A stretch of 64,000 bases of DNA from Onthophagus taurus (lineage: Eukaryota; Arthropoda; Insecta; Coleoptera; Scarabaeidae): contig NC_091972.1 of assembly GCF_036711975.1 (NCBI RefSeq), forward strand, positions 8,003,001 to 8,067,000, given 5' to 3'. The notes under the pieces were generated by a model. It had not been told where the DNA came from, did no database searches, and worked only from the letters and a program-made list of their open reading frames with translations. The position numbers and the translations under genes are program-made. Below are positions 39,290 through 51,414 of this stretch, piece by piece. Numbering within the stretch: position 1 is the stretch's first letter; each line of letters starts with the position of its first letter.

Positions 39290-39775
39290 GGAGATATTTC
39301 CAGCAATTATATAGTACTGAAGAAATAGCTACAATAAAAGAATATGAAATAACACAGAAAGTAACTATCAATGAAGAAGAGCTTCAAGAAAAAGTGGGAA
39401 AATTAAAGAAAGAAAAAGCAGCGGGAGTGGACAATATACTTAATGAGCTTTTGGCACAGAAGCATACAATACCTACTCTCAAAAGGGGACAAAAGACCTG
39501 CCCAAAAAACTATAGAAGTGTAGCCATTCTCAGCACAACAATGAAATTATTTACAAGCGTTCTGAAAGAAAAATTTGAGAAGAGCAATAACAATTTATAA
39601 AAAATACGTGAACAACAGTCGCTTTATTTATTATCGAACAACGAAAAGAAGTCAGTCAATAGAATTTAACAAACCCCTTTATATCTGCTGTGTTGCTATG
39701 GCGAAAGCCTTCACTAGAGTACGTCTAGACGAAATTCTGAGATTATAAATTGAAAAAGGAGTAGCAACATTTAGT
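39290..39775 (+). mobile_element. LINE reverse transcriptase fragment
   Basis: The plus strand encodes in order 'VTINEEELQEKVGKLKKEKA', AGVDNILNELL (family 'KAPGxDxIPxELL'), then GQKTCPKNYRSVAILSTTMK ('KKGDxxxCxNYRxIxLLSxxxK'), and after a stop KPLYICCVAMAKAFTRVRLDE ('PLYxCFVDLxKAFDRV', with the catalytic aspartate lost). This is the finger and first palm region of a non-LTR reverse transcriptase, with an internal deletion between the first two blocks. It stops abruptly where a Tc1 fragment begins. It seems a different family from the 10 kb LINE. Confidence 0.75.
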
Positions 39776-39784
39776 ACTTTTTTT

Positions 39785-40010
39785 CTGATTCAATTTTGGA
39801 CCTTTGGAAGGCCAATCTAAAACAGTCCAATGTTTATAAATTAACACTTTTTTCACAAATCGTGCCGTGTGTTTTGGAACGTTGTCCTCTTGAAATTGCC
39901 ATTGCCAATTTAATGCAATATTCTATCAATGAGTCTTAGTGGACCTACTCCATGAAAAATAACCCCAAATTTCTGTTTCCACTTCCGTACTTTATCAAAC
40001 GTTTAATGCA
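39785..40010 (-). mobile_element. Tc1-type transposase fragment abutting the LINE
   Basis: On the minus strand: VIFHGVGPLRLIDRI, then QFQEDNVPKHTARFVKK and HWTVLDWPSKGPKLN, the Tc1 'QQDNDPKHTA' (second catalytic acid) and 'WPSQSPDLNPIE' region. The final 'NPIE' is altered to NQKK. Frames shift between the first and second block. It is unlike the 34 kb fragment in coverage; the two could be parts of one family. Confidence 0.75.
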
Positions 40011-40019
40011 TCTAGCTAA

Positions 40020-40820
40020 AAGTCATATAAATCCATAAAGTGTTAATGTTAAGTCATGAAAATATCAAGTCAAGACTTCATCAAAGATGTCCCAAGCCGC
40101 ATGATATGTGTATAGGATTCTTAAACTCATCGTCATATGATGATGTCTATATATCGGCTTAAACCTGCAGCAAGATATAGGAGACCGCATCAAATACCAT
40201 ATTCTTACTTGATAGATGATTGCTTGATTACGTCTCCTTTAATTCCTTATAATGCTTGCATGAAGACTCCACCAAGTCTTCATAGAAGCAATTTGTATAA
40301 ATCTATATAGTTTCCAACATATTCTTATTAAGTAAAATCTCCATCAAGTTTGCACAAAGAATTGACCAAATATCTGTCAGGACTTCACATCTTTATCGTA
40401 CCTGCAAGAAGTCTCCATCAAGTTTGTATGAAGGCTATTTCCTATGAAGTGGAAATATACAATTGCAATTTCTATAGGATAGAGACTTTATTTGATGCAT
40501 AAAGTATTAACTTTGTTTCTATTGAAGTCAACTCTGTACAGAGCCAACCTCTTTCAAAACTCCATTAAGCCCAACCCAACTCAAACTATTCCATGCCAAC
40601 GCAACCCAAACTCTTTCAAAACTTCACTACAAACTAATACAAGAATCCTTTAAGATTACATAAAATCTCCATACAGTTCTTAATATCTGTATCGAGACTT
40701 AGAAGTCATTAAAGGACCATTGTAAATTGATAGATGAAGTGAGCCCCTATCAAATCCACTTTACATCTGTATCATGCTTACATCAAGGTTTTGTAAAGTC
40801 GGCATCATATCGCATAAATC
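40020..40820. repeat. Degenerate tandem repeat with TCTCCATCAAGTTTG core
   Basis: Related words GACTCCACCAAGTCTTCAT (40265), ATCTCCATCAAGTTTGCAC (40339), GTCTCCATCAAGTTTGTAT (40408) and AATCTCCATACAGTTCTTAA (near 40667) recur at irregular spacing, the first ones about 70-75 bases apart. A weaker cousin (AATCTCCATGAAATTAGTG) is near 51546. No coding potential. Confidence 0.5.
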
Positions 40821-40829
40821 GATCTGCAT

Positions 40830-43800
40830 AAATATTGGCAGACTTGGTATGTAAACAATGGTGCTTAACCATATCTGGTTATCCACAAACTGTTTCTTTT
40901 CAAGCTCACGTAACTCCAGTTGAAAATCATGATGCCGTTGCTGCAGCTACATTGCTTGTCAGTAAACATGTTTCATACAGAGTCTTATAGTGCATTTTTA
41001 TCAAGCACTGCATTAAACAAATATAGGAAAAAGCTTTTCTGAAAAAGGACAAATCGATTTTTATGTGTAAAACGTGTGATCGACTATTATTAAAAAACCT
41101 TGAAAAGAGTAGAAAGTTTCTTAGAAACTTATTCAAGACGGTTTAGAAATTGGTTTAACAGCTCAGAAGATGTCGTTATAGGAAAATAAACGATTGATCC
41201 GACTCAAGAGATTTGATTAAAGATACTAACGATGAAAATGAAAGAACAAGTTTTTTCGGTATAATTTAAATAATTAAGATGGTAAACAAACATATTACCG
41301 TTATAATACGTACAAGCCATGTCTAAAACCTTTCACATGGTGGATACATATTTTATTTAAAAAAATATACTCACATTTCCGTAACGTTGATTGTGAAATT
41401 TGAATTTATTAAAATTTATGAATTGATTTTGTAAAAATGGAAATTTCAAAAATAGAATTGAATTGCTAATCGACTTCCTTCTTGCATTATGTGTTGATTA
41501 GAAAGTTTTTAAAATCTACTAAAAAAATATTTTGATATAATATTTCTATTTGATATCGTTTTTAGTAATGAAGTCCTAGTTAATTTATTTATGAAAAGAA
41601 AAACGTTTTATTAAAAATTTAATTATGTTTCAAAGATAATGATTAAAAAATAACAAAGTAACACTAAAAGATAATCAAGTCCTCATTTGTATCGTCGTTC
41701 GTATCCATTTAACCCAAGGTTATATGGAACACACTCCAGAAAATTAGCTCTGCATCCTTATAAACACAGAGAGCTAAGCCGATTTGCGTTAATCCATTAG
41801 ATTAGGTTTATATAATAAACCGTCTGTGTACCCTGTACACAGATTAATGGTTAATCTAGATTAACGGCCAGCGAAAATGAGTCCCTAAGGGCGTGTTCGG
41901 TCTGAATCGAGGCAAAACCGGCCAAGTCCATCCTCTGCTTTCGTGTGTTCCTGCTGCCGCTTCGTGTTGCGCTTATGTAATGTATGCAAATAGGATTAAG
42001 ATTTAAAATAGCATTGACGTGTTATTAACTTTATCTACTTAGTAACAATTTTATGTTACCCTATATGGATAAATTTTAAATCATTTAAATTTATTCAATT
42101 TAAATTTGTTTTTATTATTTATTATACCATTTAAATCTTAACTTAAATCCTTATCTTCTTTTTTAATTTTTTAGATACCATTTTTAATAAAAATTTGTTT
42201 ATTAAACCTTGTGATGTATACATGCACATGGCGTTATTTTATGTGGATTTAATGTGCTCTGCGTTTATCGAGAAACGGAGGTAGTTGTTTGTTTGGGGGG
42301 CGACGTTATATTATCGATCGTAATCGTATCGTCTAGACTGGAGACATCTGAAATTACGAACTTGTCATGTACTTAGACGGATTTAGTGTTGATTTAAGTA
42401 TACGTTGCGGTTATATTGTTAATGGTTCGGTAAGGATTTTATCATGTTCTTGAAATGATGAGGAATAGTGCGATTATGTTGTAAAAAGTACCTTTCAATC
42501 AAAAAACTGTGTATATTTTGTTTGTTATCAAGTGAGATTATTTCTCAATCGTTTTCGTGTTTTAATCGATATTATTATTTGAGATATCTGCAGTAAATTG
42601 CCCAAAAACAATTTTGCCACAAACATTTTATTTAACATATAAAATGGTTATTAATTTTATATGACGGCAATTATTTTTATTGTCCCCTAAATAAGCAAAT
42701 ATCTTATAATAGCGTAGCGAATTATTTTATGACCACCCCGCTTACTACGTAATATTATTCTTTATTACCATTTCGGTTCTTTGCATATTTGCAAACGGAT
42801 ATACGACACCCCAAAAATAAACGTTCTCAGTCCGTCGTCGTCGTAATTGAACATGTCGACGATAAAATGAGAACCATGTGTAGCTGTCGCACATTGACCC
42901 TCATCCTATTTCCTCCGGGTCTCCTCTACGTTCGCAGTTCGACCATACTTGATTCTCGACGTCCGTTTTCTCCACGGGATTATAAGAGACGTCGTCTTTC
43001 CGTTGGTAATTGATATGCCTTCCCCGGTGTGAGACCCAGGAATTACAAACTTTGCTGCTCGTCTGTGACGGACTGTCTACATCAAACCCATAACGAAAAC
43101 TCTTCTCCTCTATACTCTATACCACGGATACAACACCCAGAGTTAATAACTATTCCCTGTACCGAAGTGTGACGCTTGAATGATAGTTTAATGCAGATGG
43201 TGCCCGTGGGGGACCCGGCCCCGATGTGAATTGATTATTTACACGAGGATGGCCGCCCTGGAACGACGCGTTATGAAAGCAGGAAATCGTAATATATATA
43301 GAGGCACACCAGGCGGACCGAGAGATCGGCGGCCGAGTGCAAAAATTACTATAAAAGGACGGGATATGAAAGCAACGTTGGGATGACGGCCTTTGAGAAC
43401 CAAGGGGGAGACTTAATTGAGCAATTGTCGATATGGACGAGGGACGACGTTGCCGTCATCTTCTGATGGCCAACGTTTTCAAATAGGTTTTATTAACCAC
43501 TTGTATCTTTTTTATATAAACCCGGTCTGCCGATACCTTTGAAATCAGCGACTTTACATACTTCGATAAACCAAGATTGAATAAAGTTTTTATTATTTGC
43601 TTGATTTTATACTACAGGAAGTTTAGCTAAATACAGATTAGGGTAAAAGATCTAAAATGCGACCCATAAACCAATAATCTTCTTGTTTATTCAGGCGTCT
43701 CCTTCATCTCCTCCTTTTCCTATTTACAAAGGATCCCTGTATAATCCGCACGGATGTGTACTGTTACGTATCATTCATAATAAATCTTCATACATCATAC

Positions 43801-44780
43801 ATTTATACTTAAATTTCAAAATTTCTTATCTTAACCCAATTAAAATTCTATCATACACACAAACAAATAAGCACTAATTCAATAAAGTAAAATTTAAACC
43901 AGTTATTAAAAATGATTGAAGCTTTTCTTAAAATATATATTTAATTAGTTCGGGGTATTAAATTTTTTTTAATCATTTGCTTTTAAAAAATATTGAAAAA
44001 TAATCTTTAAAAATGAAACTATATAATTCTATTGTTAATAATTCACGGTTGAGATTAATATTAAAAGAAACAATAGTCCATAAAGCTATTATTTGTTAAG
44101 ATTCACGTCCCCGATACGCATCTTCGGTATTTCACGCACAGTGACATTTTGCTTTCGTCGGTTCATTTAGGTTTCCATTCAATGCTAAGAGGTCCCGATG
44201 GCAAAGGATCTGACCTCAAAAACTGTAAAACAATACCTATTCAATATAAGAAATTTTAGAAAACCCCAGGTAAGGACTGATCGTGCTTTCGTCCGAAAGG
44301 TCAAACAAGAAATTCGCCAATTTATACCCGACTCACAATTGTATTATAGAGAAGGTAGCCATTAAATACCGTTCAGGTATCTTAACCATCAATCAATCAC
44401 TTTACATTTTGTTGAGAAATGCAATTAGTAGTTACCTACCTGGGCACGTTGTAACTTTCTAAGTATTTATTTGGAAAACGTTGGATATCTATTTCTTGAA
44501 GCAAATGAATCTTTTTTTAACGTTACTCGTATACAATGAGGTCGTTTATTATAATTTAATATGGAGTAATAATGATTTCACGATGTATATGTCCGATGGC
44601 TATAGATACATTGCGGCTATTAGTTACAGGCAATTGACTGCTTCCCGTTGTTAGTAACGATCTTGTAAGACTTAGATTGCCTATAGAATTCTCAATTAAG
44701 GCACCATTATTAAAATAAGATATTACTTTATATTTTTCTTACGTATACATACCAATTAGTAAAATTATTTTTATTATCAA
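40830..44780. other. Intergenic region
   Basis: Two GC-richer patches, about 41870-41960 and 42790-43490, have no long frame. A perfect short palindrome, TCTGTGTA-CCCTG-TACACAGA, lies at about 41822-41842. No gene, RNA gene or mobile element was recognised. Confidence 0.35.
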
Positions 44781-44784
44781 GTTA

Positions 44785-45400
44785 TGTGATCCTCAATAAT
44801 ACAAATCCAAAATACAGTTGGACACAAGTCAACAAATTGAATTGATCTTTTTGTTTTAATAATGCGGAAACCTATTATTTGGGCGTATATTGCTAAAGAA
44901 AAATGAATACGTGGATAAGGTACCAAATTGGTTTGAAATTCTGTCAAGTGTTCATTAAGAGAACCATCGAACCTAAGATGCAGTAATTGAAGAAACAATT
45001 TGAGCTAACAGTTTGTTTAAGTTGTTGTAGGTTGGACGTTCTGTATCCAAGTTACTTCGACAAATACTATAAATAGCATCATTATCTAGCATGAAGGCAC
45101 AATCTGAGTGTTCTAAAGTAGCATGGGTAGTTAAATGCTACACCGTAAACGCAATTTTAAGCGTTGTACGGTTTAACAACAGCTTTTGCAATTTGAGGAG
45201 CCGGATAAACGGCAAATTCCAATTCAGATTTTTTCCATAGTCAACAGAAAGACGCTCCATTGAAAGGAAAGTAAAGCTGGCTCCTTTTCCATCACCAAAT
45301 TAAAAATCCTTGCAAAAAATTAAAAATCCTTGCAAAAAATTAAAAATCCTTGCAATCCTGTACATTGATCTGCCAATTTACGAAGACCATCCAATATTTA
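44785..45400 (-). pseudogene. Partial alpha-tubulin pseudogene
   Basis: The minus strand matches the intact alpha-tubulin gene at 47.5-48.9 kb over about residues 118-352. Readable pieces include [20 protein letters not shown] and [15 protein letters not shown]. About 165 bp corresponding to residues 275-330 are missing, there are several frameshifts, and a 20 bp segment (ATTAAAAATCCTTGCAAAAA) is present three times in a row at about 45298-45355, where the parent has one copy. Both ends of the match stop inside the gene. The close similarity and position 2.4 kb from the parent suggest a local partial duplication; the parent intron lies outside the matched part, so retroposition cannot be excluded. 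Confidence 0.9.
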
Positions 45401-45760
45401 CTTTATTATTTTTTCTACAATTTGGTTTATTTCTATCAAGAGAAAATGTTTAATTTCCAAAATAAGTTAATTCGGCCCTGTTTAAGAAAGAAACTTGTTG
45501 TGTATTGACCAGTTTCAATGAACTCAAAGTTTACAAATAAAATCATGTTGCTTGTTTTTCAAAGAATATTAAAAATGTCAACAAATTTACGTCAAAGTTG
45601 AACGTAAAATGTTATTACCAGTTTGATTTCGTCAAGTATTTTATCCAGTTCATTAAAAAAGCTAACACACTCTAAAAAATAAGAAGAAAAATTGGAAGAA
45701 TTTAATATAAATTAAAAAGAACCAGATGATTTAACTTTTTTTTGATTACCAAAAATAAAA

Positions 45761-47011
45761 ATGAATGAATCACCACCAAGTGAAAACCAAGAAGAACGTT
45801 ATCCACTACTTTTTTTATTTTTAGAAGACGGAAATAAAGGTGCAAAGAAAGGAAGAAATGTTTTTTTCGAAAGGACACGTTCCCAAGGGATTATTACAGG
45901 TGCAACGAACGTTTTTACGCAATTTCCAGGATACATCTCATCTTGTGGTTTATCCATGATTATCTTTACATTAACGCTTATATTTCTTTTCTTAATGATA
46001 TTAGCGTGTAGTATGAAACCAAATGAACATTATTTACATCCGAGATGCATAAAAAGATCGTTCGACGACGATAAAGACATAAAAATATATTTGGTTCATA
46101 ACGAAGATAAATGGGAAAAGGACCAATTGGATATTTTAGAAGAAATTTTAGTAAAATTCAATCAATGTCATGTAGAGTTAATCACATTCGACGACTGTAT
46201 GGAATATCCGGAAATCGAAGAAAAAATTAATTCAAAACAACGACCAAAACGACATGTTAAAGATTTAAATGGGGCGAATTCAAAAAATGAAGAATTAAGC
46301 ATTAATGTTGGTGCTAAAAATCTTTTGCAAATTTTTAGAGAAAAAACGAAGAAATACAGCAAAATTTTTTCCAGCAATAAAAATATAAATACTTCGTTAA
46401 ACCCATTTTTTGCTCAAACAACCCAAACAACATCAACAGAAACACCAAAATCACTAAATACTATTCTCAAAACATACCCTCAACTAAAATTAACGAAAAC
46501 AACCAAAAAAGAATTTTTCGAATACAGCCCATTATATGATTCTTGGAAAAATATGAATCAACACACTTTAAACTTCGCAGCAAGAGTTTTAAAACTTTGG
46601 GATAATGCTGGAATTAGTTTTAAATTTCCAGATATTACGGATAACTCGGAAGATCACAAACACAAAAATTCTTTGAATTATTACAAATACAACGTGCAAG
46701 ATACTACAAACGTACCACCAAAAGAAAGTAAAGATAAAGATGATTTTAAAATAATTGAAACTATGGTTGAAACTGGCTACGAATCATTCAAAAAACTTCC
46801 AGACGGTCTGGTTACGGTAGATGAAGAAGGGATTCATATGGAAACTAAAACAACGTGCCACGCTTTCTTTGGGGAAGCTTTAAATCAATTAAAACGCGTT
46901 GAAGAAAATTCTAACATAAAGAAAATTATTCAAGATACGCTTAAGACTTTTTGTGTGAAAGGGGCTGTCGATTCCGAATATTGTAACAGTGTAAAATCAA
47001 GTGTTATATAA
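45761..47011 (+). CDS. Single-pass membrane protein, possible divergent A4GALT-like glycosyltransferase (416 aa)
   Basis: An uninterrupted frame begins at an ATG preceded by AAAA and ends in TAA followed by AATAAA at 47062. Residues 63-83 (GLSMIIFTLTLIFLFLMILA) form one strong membrane segment after a short N-terminal tail, which fits a type II Golgi-like topology. The large C-terminal part contains KIYLVHNEDKW (108-118), CHVELITFDDC (136-146), a low-complexity linker (about 150-240), then SPLYDSW and NFAARVLKLWDNAGISF (256-287), and DGLVTVDEEGIH with a closing HAFFGEAL and a cysteine pair (348-408). The 'PLxxW...LRxLxLWxxGGI' pattern resembles alpha-1,4-galactosyltransferase-like proteins, but the DxD metal site expected after 'GGIYxD' is absent (FKFPDI), so it may be inactive. 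I infer this only weakly. It converges with the alpha-tubulin gene. Confidence 0.75.
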   Translation: MNESPPSENQEERYPLLFLFLEDGNKGAKKGRNVFFERTRSQGIITGATNVFTQFPGYISSCGLSMIIFTLTLIFLFLMILACSMKPNEHYLHPRCIKRSFDDDKDIKIYLVHNEDKWEKDQLDILEEILVKFNQCHVELITFDDCMEYPEIEEKINSKQRPKRHVKDLNGANSKNEELSINVGAKNLLQIFREKTKKYSKIFSSNKNINTSLNPFFAQTTQTTSTETPKSLNTILKTYPQLKLTKTTKKEFFEYSPLYDSWKNMNQHTLNFAARVLKLWDNAGISFKFPDITDNSEDHKHKNSLNYYKYNVQDTTNVPPKESKDKDDFKIIETMVETGYESFKKLPDGLVTVDEEGIHMETKTTCHAFFGEALNQLKRVEENSNIKKIIQDTLKTFCVKGAVDSEYCNSVKSSVI

Positions 47012-47061
47012 TGAGAAAGAAATATTTTTTTTCTATTTTATACTTATTATGTAAAAGTGTA

Positions 47062-47067
47062 AATAAA
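47062..47067 (+). terminator. Poly(A) signal of the membrane protein gene
   Basis: AATAAA lies about 50 bases after the stop codon of the 45761-47011 gene. Confidence 0.65.
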
Positions 47068-47410
47068 AATGATTACTTTTAAATTTTTTTTGTCTATTCG
47101 AGTATTAAATATATTTTATTTATAAGTCAAGTTGTATCAAAATAATTAACCGCTATCTAATAAATTGATAAAATTTACAAAACATAATAAAATTGTGTAT
47201 TTAGTACCTATTTCAATTAAATGATTTTGTGGGTCTTAGCCTGTTCTAGAAGCCATCTTGTTTTTATAGTTGATATTGGAATTATTGATGCCATCTTGTT
47301 CATATAATTTGGGCAGCTATCTAAGCCTTGTTCTGACCATCTCATTCTCTCCAGACAACCTAATCTTATTCTTATATAAATCTATATTAATACAACAATA
47401 TAAAAAAAAA

Positions 47411-47416
47411 TTTATT
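47411..47416 (-). terminator. Poly(A) signal of the alpha-tubulin gene
   Basis: TTTATT on the plus strand is AATAAA on the minus strand, about 65 bases after the tubulin stop. The two converging genes therefore end about 340 bases apart. Confidence 0.6.
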
Positions 47417-47476
47417 TATAAACAAATTTTTATACGATTTACAAATAATAAAACAAAATATAACGCAAAGTCATGA

Positions 47477-48884
<1,408 letters not shown>

Positions 48885-48889
48885 GTTTC

Positions 48890-50945
48890 TTAAAAAATTT
48901 TGATTCTTCCAATAAAAAATGTATCAAATTTAAATGCGAAGCATATAAGACAAATTTAAAGAAAAAGGAGGCACAAAAAGAATCGTAAAATGTGGGAATA
49001 AAATCAAATAAAATTCAACACAACATACATGACATACATACATAAAGTAACTATTTACATAGAAACTAAAAATGTCATGTCATAATATCAATTATTTTGA
49101 GGTGAAATGATTCACAGCATGCTAATGGTGGAGTGAGGCTAAAATAATCCTTTACAATTTAATATTGGACTTGATCGTCCATTCTTATTTTAGCTTGTTT
49201 TTTTTACGTAGTCCTTTAATTTCTATTTTCTCATCAATTTGAAGTTTTTTTTTCATCAAAACTTAAACGTCGAGAAGGGATGGAGACTTTGAAAAAACAC
49301 GTTAATTGGAAATCCTTTCGTCGTCGCTTGGGGAGTGAAAAAGCAGGACAAGAGGGTGCCGAGCAACGCGACGGAAGGAACTCACGCGTAATCAATTAAT
49401 GTGACTTTCGAATCTTTGGTTCGATCTAAATTGGGGCCGACTGAAATAAAGAAATCAATACGAGTGCACGCCTTCCCCTGGAGCTGCTTATCTTTTAATG
49501 GGTCCTAAACGTTCGGAATTGTGCCGCGAAGAAAAAGGGGAAATTAATTGGATTTTGGATAAGGCATAGAAAGAAAAAAATCAAATTAAATTTTGTTAAC
49601 AATGTGTTTTAATCACTACATACATACGAAATTATTTGTGTTTCTTACTAAATAAATTTTCTTTGTTGTTTTCAACATGGCTTTAATAAACACATCTTTG
49701 TGTAATTATAAATTAAAGAATTTACTTTTTTATATAAAAACCGTAGAAAATCAAGCGATTTATTACAAACTTTTACAACACCATCGCCTTATCCGTAGCG
49801 GTTTAATTAAGTAATTTCAATGTCGTAAAAGTTTTAAATACCAATATATTTAATGTTGTCGACTATAGTAAGGAGAGAGATAATTTCGTAAAATCTTCCA
49901 TTTACTTACATCGTCTACGTAAGCAAGAATTATTAAAACCTTTAGTCAACCTACCCACACAAATATACAGAGATAAATTCCTAGCAAAGTGCTGTAAAAT
50001 GTCTTAACTGGTCGTAAATGTTGTTTAAAAGCAGTTTTTACACCCGCCAGTTGACGGAATATTAACTTCCCAAAAGCAGATTTTATTATATAGATCTAAA
50101 ACCGTTTTGATGTTCAATTTTAATTGAGAGACGTTCTCAATTTCAATTTTCAAGATTCCCATAAAGTAATATTTTATAGAGAGCGAAAAATATTCCGACA
50201 GATTTCATCTCGCCATACGTATTGTCCACTCGAATGACAGAATAACGTGAATAGTAAAATTATAACACGACACTTCCATTAGAGAATGAAACGAAAGCGA
50301 AATAACTATTCGCAATCAAAATAAGACGATTCAGTGAAATGAATTTTATTTTCACATGTAAAATTTCAGACAACAGTTCGTGTATCGTAGGTAACATTTA
50401 AAATGGTATAAATTCTTGTGACTTATGGCTAACTACACACTTTGGTAAGGTTTAAAATACGTGTTTGAAAGTGCATACCCCTATAATTACTAAAATAGTC
50501 CAGGAAGTGACTAAATTACACCTTACGTGTGCTTGTGTCTATGATCCACGACGAGGTACTTGGCTCAAAATTACTCTTCTAATATAATGATTTAGAATTT
50601 TACTAGAAAAAATAAAGGTTAAAAGTATGTTTTTAAGTTTTAATAGTTATTGGGAACTGTTAGATTTTCGGATCAATTAAGTGGAAAGTATTGACAAGAT
50701 ATTGTGAGCAATTAAAGCTTAGTACTATTTATAGGAAGTTGGGTATTCTTAATTGCAAGGATTAATTGGTAGAAATTGATACCCATTCATAAATATTAAT
50801 TATTGAGTAGTAAGAACCATTGAGTTATACGCAAAAGCAAGAGGTAATGTTTGCAACGAGGAACTATTCGAAGTAGTTACGATTGATTGATCGATTGAGT
50901 ATTCTTAACCCGTCATTTGTCGCTCTACACTTACGACGCTTTCTA
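48890..50945. other. Intergenic region upstream of the alpha-tubulin gene
   Basis: It must contain the tubulin promoter, but no TATA box or other clear element stands out just above 48884. About 49250-49520 is GC-richer. No gene was seen. Confidence 0.35.
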
Positions 50946-50947
50946 CT

Positions 50948-51412
50948 CGTAAAAACATAACAATGGACAATTATTTCACGTCAGTTTCCTTAGCCTTAGA
51001 TTTGTTAGCCAAAAGAACGACAATTGTTGGAACTATAAGAAAAAAAAGAAAGAAATTCCACCATGTTTTTTATATACAAAACAGAGACCAGTGTACAGTA
51101 GTGTTTGCGTTCCTGAAAACAGAAGTTTTGGTGTCATATGTGCCACGAAAATATAAAAATGTCCTACTTTTTTCAACTCTACATTCTGACGACAAAATTG
51201 ATAAAGATACTGGAGATAAATGTAAGGCGGAGATAAACACCGTTTATAACTTAACTAAAGGTGGCGTTGCTGTTGTTGATGAGCTTATATCTCAATATGC
51301 GGTGTCTAGAACCTCCTGCAGATGGCCCTTGACGATATTTTACATTTTGTTGAATATTGGTGAAGTAAACTCACAAATTATTTATACGGTTAATACAGAA
51401 CATAAACTTTGA
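50948..51412 (+). mobile_element. piggyBac-type transposase fragment (C-terminal half, open for 149 codons)
   Basis: The frame starts RKNITMDNYFTSVSLALDLL, then TTIVGTIRKKRKK, FAFLKTEVLVSYVPRKYKNV, LLFSTLHSDDKIDKDTGDKC, YNLTKGGVAVVDELISQYAV and RRWPLTIF-like CRWPLTIFYILLNI. These match the piggyBac pattern around the second and third catalytic aspartates ('MDNYFTSVPLA', 'TKGGVDxVDEL'). The third aspartate position reads AVVDEL with GGVAV in place of GGVDV, so one acid is substituted. There are no internal stops. The 5' half, the C-terminal zinc finger and the terminal repeats are missing. Confidence 0.8.
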
Positions 51413-51414
51413 AA

